Assembly: GCA_013361095.1 (NCBI GenBank)
Contig: JAATWA010000001.1
Span: 434,001-498,000, forward strand
From: Pseudanabaena biceps
GTDB lineage: Bacteria > Cyanobacteriota > Cyanobacteriia > Pseudanabaenales > Pseudanabaenaceae
Direction of reading: 5' to 3'
Length of the DNA stretch: 64,000 bases
The position numbers were made by a program, and so were the translations under genes. Shown here piece by piece: positions 53,467-61,321 of this stretch. The number at the start of each line of letters is the position of its first letter. The first letter of the stretch is position 1. The notes under the pieces were generated by a model. It was not told the DNA's origin. It made no database searches and saw only the letters and a program-made list of their open reading frames with translations.

Positions 53467-53519
53467 TGCCTTACCAGTGAATAATTGGCGCGCATCGGCA
53501 ATTATTCACTGGTAAGGCA
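53467..53519. repeat. Palindrome, 53.5 kb
   Basis: TGCCTTACCAGTGAATAATT + G, centre GCGCGCATCGG, exact mirror. The rest of 53408-53746 is AT-rich with the two divergent promoters and no gene. Confidence 0.8.
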
Positions 53520-53746
53520 GGAAGTAACTGACCACAATTAAATATCAGAGTTAAAACTTGTGAAGTAAACGCTACAGTTTTTTGCTTTTTATATTTAATT
53601 ACGACTAGCTACTTAGCTGGCTAAAACATCAAAAGTATTTACATTTAAACTATTTGTTAAGTTAGTTCCATCTTACCCGCTATAGAAACAGGTGTGATCA
53701 CTAGTATTATATATTTCACACAGATAAAACAGTGAAAATTCAGCTA

Positions 53747-54658
53747 ATGACCATTTTTGAAGTTGCCGTTCCCGCGACTACAGGTAATTTAGGGCCAGGA
53801 TTTGATTGCCTTGGTGCTGCCTTATCCTTATATAACCGTTTCGAGTTTACGATCGCTGATCGCTTGACTATTACTGCATCGGGGGAGGGAGCCGATCAGG
53901 TAGAACGGGACGAAACCAATCTCGTGTATCAGGGCTTGGTTAAACTGTACCAACACATTGATCGTCCGATTCCCGCGATCGCCTTACATACAGATACAGC
54001 AATTCCTCTATCACGCGGTTTGGGTAGTTCGGCAACTGCCATTGTCGGGGGGATCGTGGGCGGCAACCTGTTAGCAGGTTCGCCACTAAATCAGATGGAA
54101 TTATTAGATTTGGCGATCGCAATGGAGGGACACCCTGATAATGTGGCTCCTGCAATGTTGGGCGGTTGTCAACTGATGGCTTCAAATCAAAGTAATGGCT
54201 GGGAATTTTGTGATTTGCAATGGCATGACACTATTGCGATCGCCGTAGCAATTCCCGAATTTGAGCTATCAACTGCTAAGGCGCGTCAGGTATTGCCAAA
54301 GCAAGTATCTATGGGCGATGCAATTTTTAATGCTTCTCACTTGGCTTTATTAAGTCACGGAATCCAGACAGGCAAGGCGAACTGGCTCAAAGCAGGACTA
54401 CAAGATCGCCTGCATCAACCCTATCGCCAAAGTCTCATTACAGGAATGGCAGAAGTTCAAGCCGCCGCGATCGCGGCGGGAGCCTATGGAATGGTGATCA
54501 GTGGCGCGGGACCAACGTTACTATCTTTAGCGCCCCAAGAAATTATTGAATCAGTGGCTCAGGCGATGCAGCAAGCATGGCAAGAAGTTGGCATTAAGGC
54601 GATCACCAAATGCCTAGCGATCGCCAAAGATGGCACGACAACCAAGCAAAACCCATAA
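53747..54658 (+). CDS. thrB: Homoserine kinase
   Basis: A 303-residue GHMP-family kinase phosphorylating L-homoserine in threonine synthesis. The N-terminal PATTGNLGPGFDCLGAALSL, the ATP-binding GHMP motif PLSRGLGSSATAIVGGIVGG near 87-106, and the C-terminal GMVISGAGPTLLSLAP near 247 are all present. The ATG at 53747 (MTIFEVAVPATT) is the usual start; a GTG five codons upstream also opens the frame. The stop codon lies inside the arm of a long palindrome. Confidence 0.94.
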   Translation: MTIFEVAVPATTGNLGPGFDCLGAALSLYNRFEFTIADRLTITASGEGADQVERDETNLVYQGLVKLYQHIDRPIPAIALHTDTAIPLSRGLGSSATAIVGGIVGGNLLAGSPLNQMELLDLAIAMEGHPDNVAPAMLGGCQLMASNQSNGWEFCDLQWHDTIAIAVAIPEFELSTAKARQVLPKQVSMGDAIFNASHLALLSHGIQTGKANWLKAGLQDRLHQPYRQSLITGMAEVQAAAIAAGAYGMVISGAGPTLLSLAPQEIIESVAQAMQQAWQEVGIKAITKCLAIAKDGTTTKQNP

Positions 54659-54702
54659 AGTGTAAGGCGGCGCAGAGCGCCGCCTTACACTTTATGGGTT
54701 TT
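54648..54702. repeat. Palindrome containing the thrB stop codon
   Basis: AAAACCCATAAAGTGTA, AGGCGGCGC, loop AGA and exact mirror. Followed by a remnant of the 98-bp family end (GCGCAAAGCGCTG) at about 54710. Confidence 0.88.
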
Positions 54703-54753
54703 ATGAAAGCGCAAAGCGCTGTATACTCGCATTCACTTAGAGAAATCCCCAAA

Positions 54754-55746
54754 ATGACTAGTTACGCGCCCCTTCAAAAGCCTCTGCGAATTGGCATAGT
54801 TGGCTCTGGCTTTGTGGCAAGGCTACGCACCGAAATCTTTAGTCAAGATCCACGCTCAATCGTCACCGCGATCGCAGGTAATCCTGAAAAAGCTCAAGTG
54901 ATCGCCCAAGAATTTAGCATTGAGCACATATATCAGTACTGGTCAGACCTCGTAATGCGATCGGATATTGATCTGGTTGTGGTTTGTAATATCAATCGCG
55001 ATCATGCCGCCGTCGTCGGTCAAGCCCTGAGATCGGGAAAGCATGTAATTGTCGAATATCCCCTATCTTTTAGTCTTGCCGAAGCTGAAGAATTGATTGC
55101 CCTTGCTCAGCAAAAAAACTTGATGCTACACGTTGAGCATATTGAGTTACTGAGTGGTGTGCATCAAACCGCGATCGCCAATCTCGCTAAAATTGGCAAA
55201 CCTTTTTATGCCAAATATTCGACCAAAAGCCCCCAAAATCCAGCCCCTGACAAATGGACATACAAAGCTGATTTGTTTGGATTTCCACTCACTGCGGCAG
55301 TCTCGCGACTAAATCGCATCATTGTGCTATTTGGCAAAGTCAAAGCCATTTCTTGCCAACTTAGCTATGCAGGGGATAATTTGCCGCACACTTTTACATC
55401 TTGCGTATGTAATGCCCAACTGCAATTTGAGAACGGAGTACTTGCCGATATTAGCTATAGCAAAGGCGAAAGCTTTTGGCAATCAGAGCGGGTTATGGAG
55501 TTACAGGGCAGTCAAGGGGCGATCATTTTCGCGGGAGAGCAGGGGAAATTAATTACTGCTGATGGAGAAATGGAACTAGATGCAGGTACAAACAGAGGGC
55601 TATTCAAAAAAGATGTCGAAAATGTTCTTTTACATTTGTGTGAAGGAATGCCACTCTATAACAACTATGACGATGTTTTGTATTCCCTAGCCGTTGCCAA
55701 TGCCGCCGAAAAAGCAGCTTTAACTAATCAAACAATCTTTATGTAA
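54754..55746 (+). CDS. bvdR: Biliverdin reductase
   Basis: A 330-residue Gfo/Idh/MocA-fold reductase. The Rossmann motif is IGIVGSGFVARLRTEIF near 14. The diagnostic block LLHVEHIELLSGVHQ-like MLHVEHIELLSGVHQTAIAN, then AKYSTKSPQNPAPDKWTY and FGFPLTAAVSRLNRI, closely matches the cyanobacterial BvdR I recall from Synechocystis. BvdR reduces biliverdin to bilirubin with NAD(P)H and supports phycobiliprotein synthesis. The frame opens earlier (54610) but that part is thrB and repeat; the ATG at 54754 (MTSYAPLQKP) is the start. Its TAA is the first codon of the next palindrome. Confidence 0.9.
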   Translation: MTSYAPLQKPLRIGIVGSGFVARLRTEIFSQDPRSIVTAIAGNPEKAQVIAQEFSIEHIYQYWSDLVMRSDIDLVVVCNINRDHAAVVGQALRSGKHVIVEYPLSFSLAEAEELIALAQQKNLMLHVEHIELLSGVHQTAIANLAKIGKPFYAKYSTKSPQNPAPDKWTYKADLFGFPLTAAVSRLNRIIVLFGKVKAISCQLSYAGDNLPHTFTSCVCNAQLQFENGVLADISYSKGESFWQSERVMELQGSQGAIIFAGEQGKLITADGEMELDAGTNRGLFKKDVENVLLHLCEGMPLYNNYDDVLYSLAVANAAEKAALTNQTIFM

Positions 55747-55780
55747 GTAATAGGCGGCGCTTCTCACCGCCTATTACTTA
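55744..55780. repeat. Palindrome starting at the bvdR stop codon
   Basis: TAAGTAATAGGCGG with mirror CCGCCTATTACTTA around CGCTTCTCA; the TAA is the bvdR stop. Confidence 0.8.
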
Positions 55781-55881
55781 CAGCGCTTTGCGCTAAAACC
55801 CGAACCACAAGAATTTTTTAAAAGTGTTGCTTTGCAACACTTTTAAAAAATTCTTGTGGTTCGTTTGCTCAAAAATTGCTA
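55781..55881. repeat. 98-bp palindromic element, copy 9
   Basis: CAGCGCTTTGCGCTAAAACC, GAACCACAAGAATTTTTTAA, core AAGTGTTGCTTTGCAACACTT, mirror to GAATTCTTGTGGTTC-like TTCTTGTGGTTCG. Inner arms carry paired changes relative to other copies. Confidence 0.85.
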
Positions 55882-55924
55882 TGGCAATCCTAGATATAGC
55901 AAAGCAAGTTTTGCTTAGGACATA

Positions 55925-55977
55925 AAAAACAAGAAGCGAGTTGCGGCGCTTTGCGCCGCAACTCGCTTCTTGTTTTT
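55925..55977. repeat. Palindrome upstream of the second ndhD
   Basis: AAAAACAAGAAGCGAG, TTGCGGCGC, loop TTT and exact mirror. 55978-56154 is AT-rich and holds the ndhD promoter region. Confidence 0.85.
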
Positions 55978-56154
55978 GGGTTTGTATTTGTGAAAAACAA
56001 GGTGCTTATTAAGCCCCTTGTTTGCTAAGACTTTTATGCCATAAATGACTCAGGATTAATATATGGTAAGCATTTAGAAGAATCGTGCTTAAAGCCTCAT
56101 AAAGTTTAGTACAATACTTAACATTTCCTAGAGTAAGTATTTATTCTCATTGAC

Positions 56155-57834
56155 ATGACACTAGCCCAATTTCCTTGGCTTACTGCGATCGTCCTGCTGC
56201 CTCTCGTAGCTTCCTTTCTCATACCAATTTTGCCCGACAAAAATGGCAAAACCATCCGTTGGTATGCATTAGGTGTAGGCATCGCAGATTTTATTTTGAT
56301 GTGCTATGCCTTTTACCAAAACTACGATCCCAGCAGCTCGACCTTTCAACTCGCGGAAAAGTACACATGGATACCCCAACTAGGACTTAGTTGGGCAGTT
56401 TCAGTCGATGGCATATCTGCGCCTCTAGTTCTGTTAGCAGGACTTGTGACCACGCTGTCAATTTTTGCCGCTTGGCAGGTTGATATCAAGCCACGCCTGT
56501 TTTACTTCCTGATGTTGGTGCTTTACTCAGCGCAGATTGGCGTATTTGTTTCCCAAGATCTATTGATGTTTTTCATCATGTGGGAAGTGGAATTAATTCC
56601 TGTGTACTTATTAGTCTCAATTTGGGGCGGTCAAAAAAGACAGTACGCAGCTACAAAGTTTTTGCTTTATACCGCTATTGCCTCAATTTTCATTCTTGTA
56701 GCGGGCTTGGGCATGGCGCTTTATGGCGACAATATGACCTTTGACATGGCTGAACTAGCTCTCAAGGATTTTCCTTTAGCCCTAGAGCTACCGCTTTATG
56801 CAGGTTTATTAATCGCCTTTGGTGTCAAATTAGCGATTTTTCCTTTGCATACTTGGTTGCCCGATGCTCACGGAGAAGCATCTTCGCCTGTATCGATGAT
56901 TTTGGCGGGAGTGTTGTTAAAAATGGGGGGCTATGGCTTAATTCGCATCAACATGGGATTGCTTGATCATGCTCATGTTTATTTTGCGCCTTTACTAGCC
57001 ATGCTCGGCGTAATCAACATCGTCTATGGCGCAGTTAATTCGTTCGCGCAAACGAACATGAAACGCCGCCTTGCTTTCTCTTCAGTTTCACACATGGGAT
57101 TTGTCTTGATCGGGATCGCCTCCTTCACTGACTTGGGAATCAGTGGTGCAATGTTGCAAATGCTATCGCACGGATTAATTGCGGCGGTGTTGTTCTTCCT
57201 CGCAGGTGTAACTTACGATCGCACCCACACGATGTTAATGACAGAAATGGGTTACATCGGCAAGGTCATGCCTAAAGTATTTGCGCTATTTACAGTAGGT
57301 GCATTGGCATCCCTCGCACTACCCGGAATGAGCGGCTTTGCCAGTGAAATCTCTGTATTTGTGGGCATGACTTCTAGCGATGTTTATAACCAAACCTTTC
57401 GCACTGTCACCGTATTTTTAGCGGCTGTGGGCGTAATTCTCACCCCGATCTACCTGTTGTCGATGTTGCGCCAAATTTTTTACGCTTCCGATGGCAACCC
57501 TTCCTGCGATATCAATCCTTCTTGCGATATTTCTGATATCAGCCTTAAAACTCAGGGTAATCAAGATGTCGTCTGTTTTGGGACAAACTGCGTATTACCA
57601 ATGGATGCTGAGTTTAGTGATGCTAGACCCCGTGAAGTTTTCATTGCGGTATGCTTCTTAATTCCTATCATTGCGATCGGCGCTTATCCTAAGCTTGCTA
57701 CAAATTTATATGATGCAACCACAGTGGCGATTAACTCACAAGTACGTTTAGCTCATGATCAAGTTGCAGTCTCCAAAAATCCTCAAATTGTTGCTGAAAA
57801 ATTAACGGCTCCGATGCTAATTGCAAACGATTAA
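56155..57834 (+). CDS. ndhD: NAD(P)H-quinone oxidoreductase subunit 4, second paralogue
   Basis: A 559-residue proton-pumping subunit of NDH-1, closely similar to the one at 20124: [80 protein letters not shown]. It differs by a ~39-residue cysteine-containing insertion at about 444-482 ([16 protein letters not shown] ... VVCFGTNC), in the loop before the last helix. Different NdhD copies specify different NDH-1 forms, but I cannot tell which this is. Normal start; a hairpin terminator follows. Confidence 0.93.
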   Translation: MTLAQFPWLTAIVLLPLVASFLIPILPDKNGKTIRWYALGVGIADFILMCYAFYQNYDPSSSTFQLAEKYTWIPQLGLSWAVSVDGISAPLVLLAGLVTTLSIFAAWQVDIKPRLFYFLMLVLYSAQIGVFVSQDLLMFFIMWEVELIPVYLLVSIWGGQKRQYAATKFLLYTAIASIFILVAGLGMALYGDNMTFDMAELALKDFPLALELPLYAGLLIAFGVKLAIFPLHTWLPDAHGEASSPVSMILAGVLLKMGGYGLIRINMGLLDHAHVYFAPLLAMLGVINIVYGAVNSFAQTNMKRRLAFSSVSHMGFVLIGIASFTDLGISGAMLQMLSHGLIAAVLFFLAGVTYDRTHTMLMTEMGYIGKVMPKVFALFTVGALASLALPGMSGFASEISVFVGMTSSDVYNQTFRTVTVFLAAVGVILTPIYLLSMLRQIFYASDGNPSCDINPSCDISDISLKTQGNQDVVCFGTNCVLPMDAEFSDARPREVFIAVCFLIPIIAIGAYPKLATNLYDATTVAINSQVRLAHDQVAVSKNPQIVAEKLTAPMLIAND

Positions 57835-57877
57835 TTACCAATAAAAAGTGATGTGGCGCTTTGCAACGCGTCACATC

Positions 57878-57921
57878 TAAAAAAAATTGCGTCGGCACTT
57901 AGCACCGACGCAATTTTTTTT
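57878..57921. terminator. Bidirectional terminator between ndhD and hemC
   Basis: An A-run, ATTGCGTCGG stem, loop CACTTAGCA, mirror and T-run; usable by both convergent genes. A weaker hairpin GTGATGTGGCGC / GCGTCACATC precedes it at 57849. Confidence 0.8.
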
Positions 57922-57934
57922 GGCGATCGCTAAA

Positions 57935-58885
57935 CTATGAGCGAACTTCAGCAAAAATCTTATTAAGGATATCTTGAGCGCCCTTAGATTTGAGGTCATC
58001 AGCAAGTTCAGCGCCGATCGCTTCAGGATTACTGAGATCTCCCGTAACTTCGCCTCTCACTAAGGTAAGTCCATCTAGGCTGGCGACAATTCCCTTTAAG
58101 GTCAGCTTGTCAGCGTCAATGGTGCTATTCACACCGATCGGCACTTGGCAACCACCTTCGAGTTCTCTCAAAAATGACCGCTCCGCAAGACAGCGCTGAG
58201 TAGTGGGATAGTGAATAATCGGAGTAAACAAAGCAAGGATATCTGGATCGTCCTCACGGCACTCAATCCCTAACGCTCCCTGCCCAACTGCATGGAGAGA
58301 AATCTCAGAATCAATGACTTGATGTACGCGATCGCCCATTCCCAGACGGCGCAAACCTGCCGCCGCGAGAATCAGGGCATCATATTCACCCGCATCTAAT
58401 TTTTGCAGTCTGGTGTTTAAGTTACCACGCACATCTTTAAAAGTGAGATGCGGATAGTAGTGGCGCAATTGAGCAAGGCGGCGTAGTGATGACGTTCCCA
58501 CAACCGTTCCCGAAGGTAAACTTTCGAGGGTTTGATCCTTTAGCTTTTCATGGACAACTAAAGCATCGGCAGGGTCTTCGCGTTCGGTTACTGCACCTAA
58601 AATCAAGCCTTCTGGTAAGCGGGTGGGCAAATCCTTGAGGCTATGCACCGCTAAGTCTGACTCTCTAGTCAGCATTGAGACTTCTAACTCTTTGGTAAAT
58701 AAGCCTTTATCGCCAATCTTGGCTAGAGCTACGTCAAGAATTTTATCGCCCTGTGTACTCATGGTGACGACATCAAATTGGCGATCGGGATGTGCTTTGC
58801 TTAGTTCGGCTTGTACCCAATGCGTTTGTACCAGTGCTAGCTGACTTTTGCGAGAACTAATGCGAACTGTTGAGGATGCAACCAT
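57935..58885 (-). CDS. hemC: Porphobilinogen deaminase (hydroxymethylbilane synthase)
   Basis: A 316-residue enzyme joining four porphobilinogen units into hydroxymethylbilane, upstream of haem, chlorophyll and bilins. Family blocks are [56 protein letters not shown] and [19 protein letters not shown]. The dipyrromethane-cofactor cysteine sits in [11 protein letters not shown] near 246. Normal length. It supplies the pathway that chlH (start of the window) and bvdR use. Confidence 0.96.
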   Translation of the reverse strand: MVASSTVRISSRKSQLALVQTHWVQAELSKAHPDRQFDVVTMSTQGDKILDVALAKIGDKGLFTKELEVSMLTRESDLAVHSLKDLPTRLPEGLILGAVTEREDPADALVVHEKLKDQTLESLPSGTVVGTSSLRRLAQLRHYYPHLTFKDVRGNLNTRLQKLDAGEYDALILAAAGLRRLGMGDRVHQVIDSEISLHAVGQGALGIECREDDPDILALFTPIIHYPTTQRCLAERSFLRELEGGCQVPIGVNSTIDADKLTLKGIVASLDGLTLVRGEVTGDLSNPEAIGAELADDLKSKGAQDILNKIFAEVRS

Positions 58886-59062
58886 AGGACAAAGGGTGAC
58901 TAAATATAAAATATAAAAAATTTAAAGGTAATTAAACTTAAGAGTGCCGTTTACGTCGCTCTTAAATTGCACAAAAGCACTGTTTCTTATTCAAACAGGT
59001 TTTGCTACGGTTTCTATGCGATCGCCAGCTAATCAAGTGTAAAGAATTCTTGCAGCATTATC

Positions 59063-59098
59063 AAAAGAAGTTTAACGGTAGCCGCTAAACTTCTTTTT
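59063..59098. repeat. Hairpin between hemC and ubiX
   Basis: AAAAGAAGTTTAACGG, loop TAG, CCGCTAAACTTCTTTT, with one mismatch, ending in T-run. Possible terminator or palindrome of the general family. Nothing else recognised in 58886-59144. Confidence 0.6.
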
Positions 59099-59144
59099 TG
59101 GTTTAAAGCTATGATTGTTACGGCATCCTGAGTTTAGAGATTGA

Positions 59145-59786
59145 ATGCAAGATAAAAGAGCGATTGTATTGGGAGTTTCTGGGGCATCAGGCATGATTTA
59201 TGCTGTGCGATCGCTCAAATTTTTGCTCAACAATAACTACAACGTTGATCTAGTGGCTTCTAAAGCCGCCATGATGGTTTGGCAATCAGAAAATAATATC
59301 GCGATGCCCAGTAATTTGCGATCGCAAGAACAGTTTTGGCGCGACCATAGCGAGACTACGGACGGTAAATTAGTATGCCATCAGTGGGCGGATGTGGGAG
59401 CCACGATCGCTAGCGGCTCATTCCGCACTTTGGGGATGTTAGTTATCCCTTGCAGCATGGCGACAGTGGCTAAAATTGCTCATGGTCTAAGCTCAGATCT
59501 ATTAGAACGTTCTGCTGATGTCCATCTCAAGGAAGGTCGCAGATTGGTAATAGTCCCGCGTGAAACACCATTAAGCTTAATCCATTTACGCAATCTCACC
59601 GCCTTAGCGGAAGCGGGAGCGCGGATTGTGCCTGCCATTCCTGCTTGGTATCACCATCCTCAAAGTATTGAAGATTTAGTGGATTTTGTCGTGGCAAGAG
59701 CGTTAGATCAACTCGATATCGATGCTGATTTAATTCAGCGTTGGCAGGGGCGAAGCTCTGCGGCAATTGGCACTGTGGAACTGTAG
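59145..59786 (+). CDS. ubiX: Flavin prenyltransferase UbiX
   Basis: A 213-residue enzyme that prenylates FMN for UbiD-type decarboxylases. The FMN-binding GVSGASGMIYAVRSLKFL at the N-terminus is conserved, as are ATIASGSFRTLGMLVIPCSM near 85-104 and RRLVIVPRETPLSLIHLRN near 131. In cyanobacteria it serves plastoquinone synthesis. The next gene starts 13 nt after its stop, so the two are probably co-transcribed. Confidence 0.93.
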   Translation: MQDKRAIVLGVSGASGMIYAVRSLKFLLNNNYNVDLVASKAAMMVWQSENNIAMPSNLRSQEQFWRDHSETTDGKLVCHQWADVGATIASGSFRTLGMLVIPCSMATVAKIAHGLSSDLLERSADVHLKEGRRLVIVPRETPLSLIHLRNLTALAEAGARIVPAIPAWYHHPQSIEDLVDFVVARALDQLDIDADLIQRWQGRSSAAIGTVEL

Positions 59787-59799
59787 CTGAGAGATAACT

Positions 59800-60336
59800 A
59801 TGACTAAATCGCGATTTTCTCAAGTTAATAAATCCCCTAACTCAAGTTCTAAGGGTGCGATCGCAATTTTTCAGCTTCTATTTTTGGGGCTTGCGATCAC
59901 GGCGCTGGCGGCTATCTTTGTCCAAAATTTACAGCCTACGGTACAGGTAGTATTTTTTGGACAAAAGACTGTGGCGATCCCCCTAAGTGTGGCAATGGCA
60001 AGTGCGGCAGCGATCGGTGGAGTTTTAGCATTTACGATTAATGCGATCGCAGCTTGGCGACACAACCAATTAATCCGTCGGGCTGTAATCGCTGCGGGGT
60101 TTGACAGTCCCGAATCTAATCCTGATATTGCGGCAGCTAAGAAGCCTAGAGAATATGAAGATGAACAGGAATACGAGGAATTGGATGAGGAAGAAGAGTT
60201 TGAAGAGGATTATGAGATTGATGATCCTGACACATTGCCCTATGGCGATCGCTTTAAGGACAAGTCCAAACCCAAATCTAATAGTTCCGCAAAACCTAGC
60301 GATCGCCCCCCTTTAGACGCTAAGTTCATCAAGTAA
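59800..60336 (+). CDS. LapA-like membrane protein (DUF1049)
   Basis: A 178-residue protein with two transmembrane helices: ~22-42 (IFQLLFLGLAITALAAIFVQ) and ~60-84 (IPLSVAMASAAAIGGVLAFT). The short loop NLQPTVQVVFFGQKTVAIPL between them is the DUF1049/LapA signature. The C-terminal ~80 residues are cytoplasmic, very acidic (EYEDEQEYEELDEEEEFEED) and then basic, presumably disordered. LapA proteins assist envelope assembly in other bacteria; the role here is unknown. The stop codon opens a palindrome. Confidence 0.8.
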   Translation: MTKSRFSQVNKSPNSSSKGAIAIFQLLFLGLAITALAAIFVQNLQPTVQVVFFGQKTVAIPLSVAMASAAAIGGVLAFTINAIAAWRHNQLIRRAVIAAGFDSPESNPDIAAAKKPREYEDEQEYEELDEEEEFEEDYEIDDPDTLPYGDRFKDKSKPKSNSSAKPSDRPPLDAKFIK

Positions 60337-60360
60337 AGAAATGGCTTTGCCATTTCTTTA
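60334..60360. repeat. Palindrome starting at the LapA-like stop codon
   Basis: TAAAGAAATGGC, loop TTT, exact mirror. The TAA is the stop of the upstream gene. Confidence 0.8.
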
Positions 60361-60387
60361 CTTAGTTTTCTTGAATTACGAATTACG

Positions 60388-60432
60388 CTATAAAGATTGA
60401 TGCGGCGCGAAGCGCCTCATCAATCTTTATAG
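60388..60432. repeat. Palindrome before the TPM gene 3' end
   Basis: CTATAAAGATTGATG with mirror CATCAATCTTTATAG around CGGCGCGAAGCGCCT. Probable terminator for the TPM gene. Confidence 0.8.
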
Positions 60433-60438
60433 GCTACT

Positions 60439-61143
60439 TTACGGCTGACTTTGTAACCAGTAATAGGTTGCCATCGGCAACAAAGTTGCCAAAATCAACA
60501 GAATAATTACCACCACATTTGATGAGCTTGCCTCGGTTTCTTCCCTAGTCGCATAATTGCTGGTTTCAGTTTCTTCCACCGCTAGCAAAGGCGCACCAGG
60601 ATCAGGATTTCCCTTCAAAATGGCTTCTAAACGTGACATGCCCTCATTCACAGCTTGGTTATAGTTTGCCTTTCGAGCAGGATATAACATCGTCTCATTG
60701 GCAATACTATCGACAATGCTATCAGGAACCAGCGCCTTGACCTTGGAGCCAACGTGCATGGCGGTGCGATGATCTTCGGTTGCTACAAACAGCAAGACTT
60801 GATTTGCCTGTTCTTCAGGAGTGACAAACCATTTATCAAATAGCTCCGCCGCAAACTCATCAGCGGGCTGTCCGAGGTCAATTCTTTTAATGGCAACAAC
60901 CCGAACTTCGGTTCCTGTTAATTCTGCTAATTTTTCAGCTTTAGTAGCAAGGGTACTCTTCGTCAATGGACTAAGGGTGTCGGAGTCATCAATCACCCAA
61001 GTTTGATCAGTCAAGGTTTTAATTTCTTCCAAGTCTGGGATATCAGATACTTGTAAAGCCCATGCTGCGGTCGTCGATAAATGAAAGCTGATTAATATCG
61101 CGATCGCTGCCATGCCAAGATGCGACCAATGCCGAAATCCCAT
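60439..61143 (-). CDS. TPM-domain protein, Psb32-like
   Basis: A 234-residue protein with a signal peptide (MGFRHWSHLGMAAIAILISF, then HLSTTAAWA), a lumenal or periplasmic TPM domain (~32-180) and a C-terminal membrane helix (VVVIILLILATLLPMATYYW). TPM blocks are VIDDSDTLSPLTKSTLATKA, then GTEVRVVAIKRID and QANQVLLFVATEDHRTAMHV. This layout matches cyanobacterial Psb32, which helps protect and repair photosystem II. The ATG at 61143 is chosen for the clean signal peptide; the frame runs 29 codons further upstream. Confidence 0.82.
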   Translation of the reverse strand: MGFRHWSHLGMAAIAILISFHLSTTAAWALQVSDIPDLEEIKTLTDQTWVIDDSDTLSPLTKSTLATKAEKLAELTGTEVRVVAIKRIDLGQPADEFAAELFDKWFVTPEEQANQVLLFVATEDHRTAMHVGSKVKALVPDSIVDSIANETMLYPARKANYNQAVNEGMSRLEAILKGNPDPGAPLLAVEETETSNYATREETEASSSNVVVIILLILATLLPMATYYWLQSQP

Positions 61144-61321
61144 TGTCCGAGCGCTGACACAGAAATTTCTAATATTTTTATAAATTAACGTTATAAGTAG
61201 ATAAATGTGATGAAAAGATTTTGGACTCACTGTATTAAACCTATTATTAAAAATGCAACAGACTATATGCCCAGTAACTTAGAAATTTTATAGAGATATT
61301 TTAAAGGTTTACGGATCGATT

